From Paenibacillus sp. FSL M7-0420 (GTDB lineage: Bacteria; Bacillota; Bacilli; Paenibacillales; Paenibacillaceae), in contig NZ_JBBOCJ010000001.1 in the NCBI RefSeq assembly GCF_038002345.1, positions 2,976,001 through 3,040,000 on the forward strand: a stretch of DNA of 64,000 nt. Reading direction: 5' to 3'. The position numbers and the translations under genes were made by a program. The notes under the pieces are model-generated. The model was not told where the DNA came from. It saw only the letters and a program-made list of their open reading frames with translations, and did no database searches. Below are positions 9,413 through 17,492 of this stretch, one piece after another (the first letter of the stretch is position 1; every line of letters starts with the position of its first letter).

Positions 9413-9493
9413 ATGAAATTTTATACGTTCAAGCTGCCAAGATTTTTGGGAGGTTTTGTTAAAGCGATTTTGAACACGTTTCAGAAGAGTTAG
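9413..9493 (+). CDS. spoVM: Stage V sporulation protein M (SpoVM), 26 residues
   Basis: A complete 26-residue microprotein starting MKFYTFKLPRFLGGF and ending at TAG 9491. It follows the Bacillus SpoVM pattern almost residue by residue (MKFYT-KLP-FLGG, then a basic amphipathic helix). SpoVM is a curved amphipathic helix that marks the convex outer forespore membrane and anchors SpoIVA, starting coat assembly; it is also a target of FtsH. GGGAGG at 9400-9405 gives a good ribosome site 7 bases before the ATG. It has its own terminator and lies between rpe and rpmB, as in Bacillus. Sigma-E control is expected from the family, but no promoter was assigned. Confidence 0.95.
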   Translation: MKFYTFKLPRFLGGFVKAILNTFQKS

Positions 9494-9516
9494 GTTAAAG
9501 AAGACAAGTAAATATG

Positions 9517-9553
9517 AAAAAAAGCACCTTACGAATGTAAAGGGTGCTTTTTG
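9517..9553 (+). terminator. Bidirectional terminator between spoVM and rpmB
   Basis: The hairpin AAAAAGCACCTT / AAAGGGTGCTTTTT has A- and T-runs on both sides, so it can end spoVM on the + strand and rpmB on the - strand. Confidence 0.88.
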
Positions 9554-9666
9554 CTACAAATATAATATCTCTTCTATTCTCGCTGAAACGGATACCGTCT
9601 ATGAAAGGACGGCATGTCCGTTTCTACTTGGTATGAGATACCGCTAGGCCCGGCAATGACCGGATA

Positions 9667-9855
9667 CTAGACGCGTTCAACTTTACCGGATTTCAAAGCA
9701 CGGGTGCTGACGTACACGCGTTTCGGTTTGCCGTTCACCAGGATACGAACCTTCTGAACGTTAACTCCCCAAGAGCGACGGTTGCGGTTGTTAGCGTGAG
9801 ACACGTGGTTACCGCTGCCCGGTTTCTTGCCTGTTACTGTACATGTGCGGGACAT
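9667..9855 (-). CDS. rpmB: 50S ribosomal protein L28
   Basis: A 62-residue, strongly basic ribosomal protein; the sequence [20 protein letters not shown] followed by ANNRNRRSW and the ending [13 protein letters not shown] is standard L28. It is transcribed against its neighbours, with a near-consensus promoter at 9904-9933 and an AAGGAGG ribosome site. Cys5 is present but the other zinc ligands of the C+ type are not obvious, so this looks like the zinc-independent form. Divergence from fakA is the same as in Bacillus. Confidence 0.97.
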   Translation of the reverse strand: MSRTCTVTGKKPGSGNHVSHANNRNRRSWGVNVQKVRILVNGKPKRVYVSTRALKSGKVERV

Positions 9856-9903
9856 AGATTACACCTCCTTGTTACTTACACCTGCGTAAAACAATACTTG
9901 AAT

Positions 9904-9933
9904 ATCATATCACAGCAAAAATTGCTTCGTCAA
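9904..9933 (-). promoter_or_regulatory. Predicted sigma-A promoter of rpmB
   Basis: On the minus strand TTGACG (9928-9933) and TATGAT (9904-9909) are 18 bases apart, about 50 bases upstream of the L28 start. Confidence 0.65.
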
Positions 9934-10046
9934 CCGATTCAAAAACATTTATTTCTGTAGACTCTTATAGTACAATATAAATTAGTGCATTATGTCCAGT
10001 TGATCATCGAATTGATTAGGCATGAAGTTAGGAAGGGGAATTCTCA

Positions 10047-11831
10047 TTGAGTAAGCGTTCTATAAACGGGACAGATTTTACCGCAATGGTACTAGCCGGT
10101 GCGGAAATGCTGCAGCAGCATGCCGAGCATGTCAATTCATTGAATGTGTTTCCGGTGCCGGATGGCGATACGGGCACGAACATGAATCTGACCATGACCG
10201 CAGGCGCGAACGAATTGAAGAGAAACAACACAGCCTCTGTCGGTCAATGTGCGGGAGTGCTGTCGAAGGGACTATTGATGGGCGCGCGGGGGAACTCCGG
10301 CGTTATTTTGTCACAGCTGTTCAGAGGTCTTGGACGTTATGCGGCCCAATATGATGAGCTTAATACACAGCAGTTCGCTGCAGCACTGCAGACCGGGGTA
10401 GATACCGCCTATAAGGCAGTGGTGAAGCCGGTTGAAGGCACCATTCTTACGGTTGCCAAGGAAGCTGCAAGACATGCAGTGTATTATGCACGCCGCACAA
10501 CGGATATTATCGAGCTGATGACCGAAGTCCTTGCCAAAGCCAAGGAAGCCTTGGCGCATACACCTGAGCTGCTGCCTGTGCTGAAGCAGGTGGGCGTGGT
10601 GGATTCGGGTGGCCAGGGTCTGGTCTACATCTATGAAGGCTTCCACCAGCATCTGACCAGCGGAGCAGTCTCAGCACCTGTACAGACTCCTGTGCAAGGA
10701 CAAGCTGCGGCCCCTGTATCTGTGCCGGCGCCGCTGCTAACCAAACCTGAGCATGCGTTGTCCTCCGTACAGTCTTCCGCGCAATCACAGCTCCATACGG
10801 AAGACATTGAATTTTTATATGATATGGAATTTTTCATTAACCGTCAGCTTGGCGCAGCCGTGAAAGCGGATTTTGATGAGGAAGCTTTTCGGAAAGCGTT
10901 ATCAGTTAACGGGGATTCGATCATCGTCATCTCAGATGATGAGACAATCAAGGTGCATGTGCATTCCAAGACTCCCGGAGAGGTACTTAACCTGGCGCTC
11001 GTCCACGGGGAGATTACCCAGATTCACATCCTTAACATGCGTGAGCAGCACCGCGATCTGTTGACTGCCGGTATGGACATCGCACCGATGCCGGATGTCT
11101 TCGCCGATATCCCGGAAGAGAAGGCCAGCGTTCAGGCGCCGGCGGTTCCTCCTGCGGATGATCTGGCGCCGTACGGCTTCATTGCGGTCTCCTCGGGAGA
11201 CGGAATCTCGGATATCTTCCGCAGTCTGGGTGTCGATGCGATCCTGGCCGGCGGCCAGACGATGAATCCCAGCACAGAGGATTTCGTGAATGCGATCTCT
11301 TCCATTTCGGCGAAGCATATCTACATTCTGCCGAATAACTCCAATATCGTCCTGGCTGCGCAGCAGGCCAAGGAGCTGCTGGAGGGCGAACGTGAGATTA
11401 CAGTGATTCCAAGCAAAAGTATCCCCCAGGGGATCTCGGCTGCCTTTGCCTTCCAGGAAGAGGATGCGGTTGATACCAACACCAGCAATATGCTGGAGGC
11501 GATTGCCCAGGTCAAATCCGGACAGATTACCAATGCTGTACGGGATACCGTAATGGAGAATCTGGAGATCAAATCCGGTCAGTATATCGGCATCGAGAGC
11601 TCCAAGATTGTTGCAGCTGCCGATGATTTGTTTACGGTCAGCAAGCAGCTGCTGTCAAGCATGCTGGTGAATGGTGACGAGATCGTTACTGTGCTGACCG
11701 GTGCAGACACCGAGGCGGATATTACGGATGCCCTCGGCAGCTGGCTGGAAGAGACGTACCCGCAGGTTGAGGTAGAGATTCATGAAGGCGGCCAGCCGCT
11801 GTACTATTATCTTTTCTCAGTTGAGCCGTAG
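10047..11831 (+). CDS. fakA: Fatty acid kinase catalytic subunit FakA (YloV, DAK2 domain)
   Basis: A 594-residue ATP-dependent kinase that phosphorylates fatty acids bound to a FakB protein, feeding phospholipid synthesis. The DhaL/DAK2 nucleotide domain covers about 1-200, with the Mg-binding motif VPDGDTGTNMNLTM at 37-50. A Pro/Gln/Ala-rich linker near 210-245 separates it from the central domain and the C-terminal FakB-binding region. The start is TTG 10047 after GGAAGGGGAA. In Bacillus yloU (Asp23) precedes this gene; no such gene fits the 190 bases upstream here. The next gene encodes a DegV/FakB-type partner. Confidence 0.92.
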   Translation: MSKRSINGTDFTAMVLAGAEMLQQHAEHVNSLNVFPVPDGDTGTNMNLTMTAGANELKRNNTASVGQCAGVLSKGLLMGARGNSGVILSQLFRGLGRYAAQYDELNTQQFAAALQTGVDTAYKAVVKPVEGTILTVAKEAARHAVYYARRTTDIIELMTEVLAKAKEALAHTPELLPVLKQVGVVDSGGQGLVYIYEGFHQHLTSGAVSAPVQTPVQGQAAAPVSVPAPLLTKPEHALSSVQSSAQSQLHTEDIEFLYDMEFFINRQLGAAVKADFDEEAFRKALSVNGDSIIVISDDETIKVHVHSKTPGEVLNLALVHGEITQIHILNMREQHRDLLTAGMDIAPMPDVFADIPEEKASVQAPAVPPADDLAPYGFIAVSSGDGISDIFRSLGVDAILAGGQTMNPSTEDFVNAISSISAKHIYILPNNSNIVLAAQQAKELLEGEREITVIPSKSIPQGISAAFAFQEEDAVDTNTSNMLEAIAQVKSGQITNAVRDTVMENLEIKSGQYIGIESSKIVAAADDLFTVSKQLLSSMLVNGDEIVTVLTGADTEADITDALGSWLEETYPQVEVEIHEGGQPLYYYLFSVEP

Positions 11832-11901
11832 AATCTCTTACTCTTAAGTGCCCTAATCAAGCAGAGTGGAACAGCCAAATCATAGTATGGGGAGGAACAT
11901 T

Positions 11902-12762
11902 ATGAATCGTACCGTAATCGTTACCGACAGCACCTCCGATATCCCGCCTGCTCTGGCGGAGCAGTACGGCATTGAAGTCGTTCCGCTGACGCTGATGTTC
12001 GGCGAAGAGGCATTCCGGGATAATGTGGATATGACTCCGGAACAGTTCTACGAGCGTCTTCCCCGCTCGCCGCAATTGCCGACCACTTCGCAGCCGTCTC
12101 CTGTAGAATATATGAATGTGTACCGCCGTATACAGGAGCAGCATCCGGGCAGCTCAATCCTGTCCTTCCACATCTCCTCCGGCTTAAGCGGCACCTACCA
12201 GTCTGCTGTCATGGCCAAATCCATGCTTGAAGAGGAGGGAGAAGCTATCACCGTGGTAGATAGCCTCTCCGCCTCATACGGCTTCGGGTTCATGGTCGTG
12301 GAAGCCGCCCGGCTGGCGGAAGAGGGGCATGCTCCTGCTGAGATTCTGGCGAAGGTGGAGAGTCTGCGCCAATCCCGCAAGCTGTATTTCCTTGTGGATA
12401 CACTGGAATATCTGCAAAAGGGCGGGAGAATCGGCAAGGCATCGGCCATCCTGGGTACGCTGCTCAATATCAAGCCGATCCTGTCCATTGATGCGGAAGG
12501 AATTATCTATGCGGTAGAGAAGGTCAGGGGACGCAAGAAGGCAGTCGCCCGCATGATCGAGCTGTTCAAGGCAGATCTGCCGGGTGTGAATACAATACAT
12601 GTGGCCGTGGGTCATACAGCTGAACCGGCTTCCGGCGAAGAGTTCCTGCGGGAATTAGCCGGACATTTCACCTTGAAAGAGAAGGTTCTGACCAATGTCG
12701 GCCCTGTCGTGGGCAGCCATGTCGGGAACGGAACCTTAGCCGTATTCATCTGGCCCGCCTAA
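11902..12762 (+). CDS. DegV/FakB family fatty-acid-binding protein
   Basis: A 286-residue DegV-fold protein. FakB proteins hold a fatty acid while FakA phosphorylates it. The opening VIVTDSTSDIPP, the TTSQPSP motif and SSGLSGTYQSA are the family signatures that contact the carboxylate and the chain. The start is ATG 11902 with GGGGAGG upstream; an in-frame GTG 36 bases earlier has no ribosome site. Its position directly after fakA strongly suggests it is a dedicated FakA partner, though its chain specificity (saturated or unsaturated) cannot be told from sequence. Confidence 0.9.
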   Translation: MNRTVIVTDSTSDIPPALAEQYGIEVVPLTLMFGEEAFRDNVDMTPEQFYERLPRSPQLPTTSQPSPVEYMNVYRRIQEQHPGSSILSFHISSGLSGTYQSAVMAKSMLEEEGEAITVVDSLSASYGFGFMVVEAARLAEEGHAPAEILAKVESLRQSRKLYFLVDTLEYLQKGGRIGKASAILGTLLNIKPILSIDAEGIIYAVEKVRGRKKAVARMIELFKADLPGVNTIHVAVGHTAEPASGEEFLRELAGHFTLKEKVLTNVGPVVGSHVGNGTLAVFIWPA

Positions 12763-12771
12763 GTATAGGGG

Positions 12772-14829
12772 ATGAACATGGTGCTTACTTTGGATTCAAT
12801 TGAAGTGAAACAAATAACTGGCGTGAGCGCTCAAAAGCAAAGTGAGCTTCACGCCTTTGGCGTCTTTACAGTGAAGGACTTGCTGGAGTATTACCCTTTC
12901 CGGTATGAGGATTTCCGTCCGAAATCTCTCAGTGAGGTCAAACACGGCGATAAGGCGACCGTAGTAGCCAAGGTCATCGGTATTCCGGTGCTCCAGCGCT
13001 TCGGGGGCAAGTCCCGCATGAGCTGCAAGATGGTGGCAGAGCCGTGGATGTTCACTGCTACGTGGTTCAACCAGCATTATGCGCGTGAACAATTGACGGT
13101 CGGCCGTGAAGTGGTGCTTACGGGGAAGTGGGACCAGAAGCGCAATCAGATTACGGTGACTAACTATGAATTCCCGGACCGGGGCGAAGGCAAGACAGGA
13201 ACACTGCAACCGGTATACTCAATCGGGGGCAAGATTACACAGTCCTGGATCCGCCGAATTATTGGCCAGGCTCTGCAGCAGTACGGGGACCTGATCCCGG
13301 AGATTCTGCCGCACAGCATTATGCGCAAATATGACTTCATGTCACGCAAGCGGGCCATTGCCACGATCCATCAGCCGGAGGATACGCGCGAGGGGCAGCA
13401 GGGAAGACGCCGGATGGTGTATGAGGAGCTGTTTCTGTTCCAGCTCAAGGTACAAGCCTTCCGCGTGCTGAACCGCGGCCGGATGGATGGTGTGGTTCAT
13501 ACGGTGGACAATGCAACCGTAAGACAGTTCGTGCGCAGCCTGCCGTTTGAGCTGACCGATGCCCAGAAGCATGTGGAGCTTGAGATTCTGCAGGATATGC
13601 GTTCAGGGTATTGTATGAACCGGCTGCTTCAAGGCGATGTGGGCTCCGGCAAAACCGTACTCGCAGCGATTGCGCTCTACGCGACTGTAAGATCCGGATT
13701 TCAGGGTGCGCTGATGGTCCCGACTGAAATCCTGGCAGAGCAGCATATGCGCTCGCTCACGAGGATGTTCGAGCCGTTCGGCATCACCGTGGGCTTGCTG
13801 ACCGGGAGCGTATCCGGCCGCAAACGGAAGGACCTGCTGGCCTCTCTACAGATGGGGATGCTGGATGTGGTTGTCGGAACCCATGCGCTGATTCAGGAGG
13901 ATGTCTTCTTCCGCAGCCTGGGGCTTGTGGTTACGGATGAGCAGCACCGCTTCGGGGTGAATCAGCGCAGTGTTCTGCGGCGCAAGGGGTACAACCCGGA
14001 TGTGCTGACGATGACCGCCACTCCGATTCCGAGGACGCTGGCGATCACTGTCTTTGGCGATATGGATGTGTCTACGCTGTCCGAACGGCCGAAGGGGCGT
14101 GTGCCGATCACCACCTACTGGGTGAAGCCGGATCTGATGGAGCGGGTGATGAACCTGATCAGCCGCGAGATCGGGCAGGGGCGGCAGGCTTATCTGATCT
14201 GTCCGCTGATTGAGGAGTCGGAGAAGCTGGATGTGCAGAATGCGATTGATCTGCATGTGCAGATGTCGCAGGCTTTTCCGGACTATAAGGTGGGCTTGCT
14301 TCACGGGAGAATGACGCCGTCTGAGAAGGATGAAGTCATGCGGAACTTCTACAGTAACGAACTGCAGCTTCTGGTGTCTACAACGGTCGTAGAGGTCGGT
14401 GTCGATGTCCCGAATGCTACGCTGATGATCATCATGGACGCTGACCGCTTCGGGCTGTCTCAGCTGCATCAGCTGCGCGGCCGGGTCGGCAGAGGGGAGC
14501 ATGCTTCCTACTGTGTGCTGATGGCTGATCCGAAGTCGGAGATCGGGCGCGAGCGGATGACCGCGATGACAGATACGGATGACGGGTTCGAGGTATCAAG
14601 GCGGGATCTGGAGCTGCGGGGACCGGGGGATTTCTTCGGGACGAAGCAGAGCGGCCTGCCGGAATTCCGTCTGGCGGATATGACTGCTGACTTCGAGACG
14701 CTTGAGCAGGCGCGCGATGATGCCGCTGAGCTGCTGCGGGAGGCTTCATTCTGGACCTCGGCGGATGTTGCGCCGCTGCGCGGGTATTTACAGCAGGAAC
14801 AAATTTTCCAGGGGGATTTAATTGACTGA
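12772..14829 (+). CDS. recG: ATP-dependent DNA helicase RecG
   Basis: A 685-residue helicase that remodels stalled forks and branched DNA. An N-terminal wedge/OB domain (about 60-160) precedes the superfamily 2 core: Walker A GDVGSGKT near 286, DEQH box near 388, TATPIPRT near 413, and the C-terminal QLRGRVGRG motif. The length matches family members. It begins 9 bases after the fakB-like gene. In Bacillus recG is followed by fapR-plsX-fabD; here it is followed by a sporulation gene and then a rearranged junction. Confidence 0.96.
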   Translation: MNMVLTLDSIEVKQITGVSAQKQSELHAFGVFTVKDLLEYYPFRYEDFRPKSLSEVKHGDKATVVAKVIGIPVLQRFGGKSRMSCKMVAEPWMFTATWFNQHYAREQLTVGREVVLTGKWDQKRNQITVTNYEFPDRGEGKTGTLQPVYSIGGKITQSWIRRIIGQALQQYGDLIPEILPHSIMRKYDFMSRKRAIATIHQPEDTREGQQGRRRMVYEELFLFQLKVQAFRVLNRGRMDGVVHTVDNATVRQFVRSLPFELTDAQKHVELEILQDMRSGYCMNRLLQGDVGSGKTVLAAIALYATVRSGFQGALMVPTEILAEQHMRSLTRMFEPFGITVGLLTGSVSGRKRKDLLASLQMGMLDVVVGTHALIQEDVFFRSLGLVVTDEQHRFGVNQRSVLRRKGYNPDVLTMTATPIPRTLAITVFGDMDVSTLSERPKGRVPITTYWVKPDLMERVMNLISREIGQGRQAYLICPLIEESEKLDVQNAIDLHVQMSQAFPDYKVGLLHGRMTPSEKDEVMRNFYSNELQLLVSTTVVEVGVDVPNATLMIIMDADRFGLSQLHQLRGRVGRGEHASYCVLMADPKSEIGRERMTAMTDTDDGFEVSRRDLELRGPGDFFGTKQSGLPEFRLADMTADFETLEQARDDAAELLREASFWTSADVAPLRGYLQQEQIFQGDLID

Positions 14830-14895
14830 ACAGGCACATCCGGGCACCTGCCCTCATATACTGTGAATGATTGGATATGACAGGAGGTGCTGTAC

Positions 14896-15183
14896 TTGGG
14901 TTATCAGCAATATGGAATCAGTCCCCAGCTGGTGGATCGCATCAAGCTGAAGATGAAGAATCCGGCGGTCAAGGAACGCGTCAAGAATATGATTACCGGC
15001 ATCTCCAAACAGGAGCTGCAGGATACAGCAGTCGTGCGCAAGCTGGTGCGTAATGCCTCGGCGGTGATGCATGAGAAGCTGACGAACGCACAGGAAGAAC
15101 AAATTGTGAAATTCGTCATTGCCCAAAAGATTGATCCGAACAATACGTTTCACCTGATCCGCTTATGGGGGATGTTCCGCTGA
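14896..15183 (+). CDS. spoVIF: Stage VI sporulation protein F-like (SpoVIF)
   Basis: A 95-residue protein resembling SpoVIF/YjcC, a small late-sporulation factor needed for coat assembly. The core is a run of helices (VDRIKLKMKNPAVKERVKNM, later VVRKLVRNASAVMHEKLTNA), then QIVKFVIAQKIDP near the end. The start was set at TTG 14896 because AGGAGG at 14882-14887 lies 8 bases before it; a GTG at 14887 would overlap that site. The assignment rests on remembered family pattern and size. A terminator follows at 15223. Confidence 0.7.
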   Translation: MGYQQYGISPQLVDRIKLKMKNPAVKERVKNMITGISKQELQDTAVVRKLVRNASAVMHEKLTNAQEEQIVKFVIAQKIDPNNTFHLIRLWGMFR

Positions 15184-15222
15184 CAAATAGCGGGATTCAG
15201 GAATCTCCGATAGGTTTGTAAT

Positions 15223-15275
15223 CCAAAAAGGGGATGTCCATAGCCATGAACTGGCTGGGGCACCCCTTGTTTTGG
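15223..15275 (+). terminator. Hairpin terminator after spoVIF
   Basis: CCAAAAAGGGGATGTCC pairs imperfectly with GGGGCACCCCTTGTTTTGG around an inner GCC/GGC stem; the 3' arm contains the T-run. It marks the end of the conserved block. Confidence 0.6.
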
Positions 15276-15295
15276 GGTTGGATGGACGTTTACGC

Positions 15296-15488
15296 TCGGT
15301 GAGGACGCTCCGCGAACGAAACGTTGTTACAATCGCTGTACTCGTAAGAATTTTTTTCATTCCCCTTAGCGGTGAAAATCCGGAGACTGCTGATGCTTCC
15401 GAAGCGAGCTTTCCTGCGGAAAGCTTTCAGGCGACCGCTATCGCTTTTCCGCGGGTCATTTCGTTCTCTCCGCTGTTTAAGCGGGAAA
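15296..15488 (-). repeat. Dispersed repeat family, long form, copy 1 (inverted)
   Basis: Read on the minus strand this runs from TTTCCCGCTTAAACAGCGGA through GCGGTCGCCTGAAAGC, GGAAAGCTCGCTTCGGAAGC and ATCAGCAGTCTCCGGATTTT to TCGTTCGCGGAGCGTCC. It is a near copy, in opposite orientation, of 15964-16147, and shares its core with 45926-46081. No credible gene lies in it. Confidence 0.85.
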
Positions 15489-15494
15489 TGGACC

Positions 15495-15850
15495 ATGGAC
15501 CAACTTTGCTTGCCAATGGATCTTGAATAAGATATTCCTGAACATCACCTCGTTCGTGTCGTGAATGCCGCAGTTCATCGGCTGGATGACGCCATCTTTG
15601 ACGCGGCCTACCCTGGTGGTGGCCGTGACAGCTACCATCCCAAAATGCTGATCAAAGTCATCATTTACGCCTACACCCAGCGAATCTATTCTTCTCGTCA
15701 AATCGCCAATCCGTCCGGGAGAACCTCCTCTTCATGTGGCTCGCCGGACGGCAGCGGCCAGACTTTCGTACTTTGAATCGTTTCTGTTCCCAGCGGATGA
15801 AGACCGTTCTCGAAACCGTATTTACAGCCGCACATGGAACAAGCACGGCA
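15495..15850 (+). pseudogene. IS1182-family transposase remnant (stop codon and frameshift)
   Basis: Translation from ATG 15495 gives MDQLCLPMDLE, then an in-frame TAA, then DIPEHHLVRVVNAAVHRLDD and AYPGGGRDSYHPKMLIKVII, the N-terminal part of an IS1182-type DDE transposase. Near base 15707 the frame changes; the next part reads SVRENLLFMWLAGRQRPDF and then RTLNRFCSQRMKTVLETVFT in another frame. The DDE catalytic core is missing, so the element is dead. It lies precisely between two inverted repeat copies (15296-15488 and 15964-16147). Bases 15851-15963 show nothing recognisable. Confidence 0.88.
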
Positions 15851-15963
15851 GCGTGCCCATAATGTATTAAACCAAGCTGCAAATGACCAATTGCATGTTA
15901 AGTTTGAATAAGATATAGGTTTTGTTGATCGAAGCAGGAACTTAAAAGGTTTGGGTGTTTCGT

Positions 15964-16147
15964 ATCCCGCTTAAACAGCGGAGAGGACGGAACGATTGTG
16001 GAAAAGCGACAGCGGTCGCCTGAAAGCTTTCCTCAGGAAAGCTCGCTTCGGAAGCATCAGCAGTCTGCGGATTTTTACCGATCAGGGAAATAAATAAAAT
16101 CTGGAGACCACAGCGATTGTAACAACGGTCCGTTCGCGGAGCGTCCA
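15964..16147 (+). repeat. Dispersed repeat family, long form, copy 2
   Basis: It begins ATCCCGCTTAAACAGCGGAG and contains the family core GCGGTCGCCTGAAAGCTTTC, GCTCGCTTCGGAAGC, ATCAGCAGTC, GGATTTTTACC and the end CGTTCGCGGAGCGTCC. It is the inverted partner of 15296-15488, so the pair could form a very long stem around the IS1182 remnant. Confidence 0.85.
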
Positions 16148-16180
16148 CCCAAGTGCCCACGTTGATCCTATTCCTCACTC

Positions 16181-16234
16181 AAAAAGGAGCTGTCCCAAGT
16201 AGCCATTTCACGGCTTTTGGGACAGCTCCTTTTT
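16181..16234 (+). terminator. Strong intrinsic terminator upstream of hairpin array 1
   Basis: AAAAAGGAGCTGTCCCAA pairs with TTGGGACAGCTCCTTTTT (18 bp) around AGCC/GGCT. A-runs and T-runs make it work on either strand. Its T-run ends 11 bases before the head of the 52-bp repeat element. Confidence 0.85.
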
Positions 16235-16245
16235 ACTTGTTATAT

Positions 16246-16531
16246 AGGAAACTATAGTTTCCTGCTGCTGTGGAAAAGGTGAGTGTAGATTTGTGGATAG
16301 TAGAGGGGCATTTGAAACAAATGTATGTGAAAAACAGCATATATTGTGCTCGCAAGCAGGCATATGGACCAAATGTATGTGAAAAACAGCATACATTATG
16401 TTCTCAAACAGGCATACGGTCTAAATGTATGTGAAAAACAGCATACATTATGTTCCCAAGCAGGCATATGGACCAAATGTATATGAAAAACAGCATACAT
16501 TGTGTTCGCGCGAAGGTAGTTAATTCATCCG
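16246..16531 (+). repeat. Tandem 52-bp hairpin array, element 1
   Basis: The head is a perfect 18-bp palindrome, AGGAAACTATAGTTTCCT (16246-16263), followed by GCTGCTGTGGA. Four units start at 16319, 16371, 16423 and 16475, exactly 52 bases apart. Each contains AATGTATG, a 10-base TGAAAAACAG loop and CATACATT (slightly varied in unit 1), then a linker with AAGCAGGCATA-GG. The tail is TTCGCGCGAAGGTA, then TTCATCC. The same head, units and tail occur at 57396-57654. Linkers are conserved, so it is not CRISPR. No ORF in it is credible. Confidence 0.9.
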
Positions 16532-16558
16532 TTTCGCCACCCTGGAAGCCCATACAGC

Positions 16559-17431
16559 TCAGCCGGGCGGCTTATTGCGGAACAGAGCACGAATCCGGTT
16601 GTTCCGCGCGGCATTGATCACAATCTTGCTATCCTGATCACAGTCATGCACGATAGAGGCGAGCTGTTCTTCCTCCAGCCTGCTTGCCAGGCAGAAGACC
16701 GTACCAGGCTCGCCCTCCGGTCCTGTGGATCTTACGAGCTTCACCTCGCGGTCCAGCGACTGCTGGAGCTTGCGGCGGATCTCCTCGCATTTGCTGCTGG
16801 TAATAAAGACCGCCTGCGTGAGCGAGAGGTCCCTTAAGGAGAACCGCAGCGCTTCAAAGGCAAGCAGATACGCAATGATACTGTACATCGCCTGATCCCA
16901 GCCGAATAATGATCCGCCGTAGAGCAGGATGAGCATATTGAACAGCATAATCGGCATCTCAGCCGATTTGGGCGGCCCTCCGTTCAGCAGCCGGACGCTC
17001 TGCTTCTCGCTTCCGGCGGTCAGCCCTCCGAAGCGTACAGAGATGCCCAGGCCGAACCCGAGACATAGCCCCCCGGCAATAGCTGCGGGCAGCGGCTCGC
17101 TGATTGCCGCCGGGAAATGGTGCAAGGCCAGAGACCCTGCCGTCAGACAAATTAGGCCAAGCATCGTATACAAGGCAAAGCGGAGATTAATCTGCCTGCG
17201 CGACATCAGAATAAAGGGAAGGTTGAACAGGAACAGGAATAATCCAAGCCGCATTTCGGTCACATGGGACAGCAGGGCGGATAATCCGGCAATGCCGCCC
17301 GGAAGCAGCTTATGCGGCATCAGGAACAGCTCCAGACCAACGGCTGCAAGTAATCCTCCGCCTACAATGGACAGCAGACGCAAGGTCTTGGAATAACGTA
17401 AGGGTGCAGCATTTCTATATCTGACTCTCAT
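16559..17431 (-). CDS. YitT family membrane protein (DUF161 + DUF2179)
   Basis: A 290-residue protein with five or six predicted membrane helices in the first 200 residues (for example LLSIVGGGLLAAVGLELFLM and LPAAIAGGLCLGFGLGISV) and a soluble C-terminal DUF2179 domain (about 205-285) with the TQAVFITS segment. The sequence PHKLLPGGIAGLS and the RFGGLTAGSE motif are typical of the YitT family, whose molecular role is unknown. The ATG has a strong AAAGGAGG site. It lies 61 bases after the 17493-17867 gene on the same strand, probably in one transcript. Confidence 0.85.
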   Translation of the reverse strand: MRVRYRNAAPLRYSKTLRLLSIVGGGLLAAVGLELFLMPHKLLPGGIAGLSALLSHVTEMRLGLFLFLFNLPFILMSRRQINLRFALYTMLGLICLTAGSLALHHFPAAISEPLPAAIAGGLCLGFGLGISVRFGGLTAGSEKQSVRLLNGGPPKSAEMPIMLFNMLILLYGGSLFGWDQAMYSIIAYLLAFEALRFSLRDLSLTQAVFITSSKCEEIRRKLQQSLDREVKLVRSTGPEGEPGTVFCLASRLEEEQLASIVHDCDQDSKIVINAARNNRIRALFRNKPPG

Positions 17432-17492
17432 AAGATTTCCTCCTTTCAGCAGGAAACCGGAATTTGTGTTGCGGATTACGGCGCTTGCAGCT

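Noticed and set aside
15272..15526. Small ORF over repeat copy 1
   Set aside because: The same sequence recurs as a non-coding dispersed repeat in other copies where the frame is broken.
16319..16526. CRISPR array suspected from regular repeats
   Set aside because: The intervening sequences are conserved between units rather than unique, each unit contains its own hairpin, and no cas genes are near. The same applies to 57442-57640.
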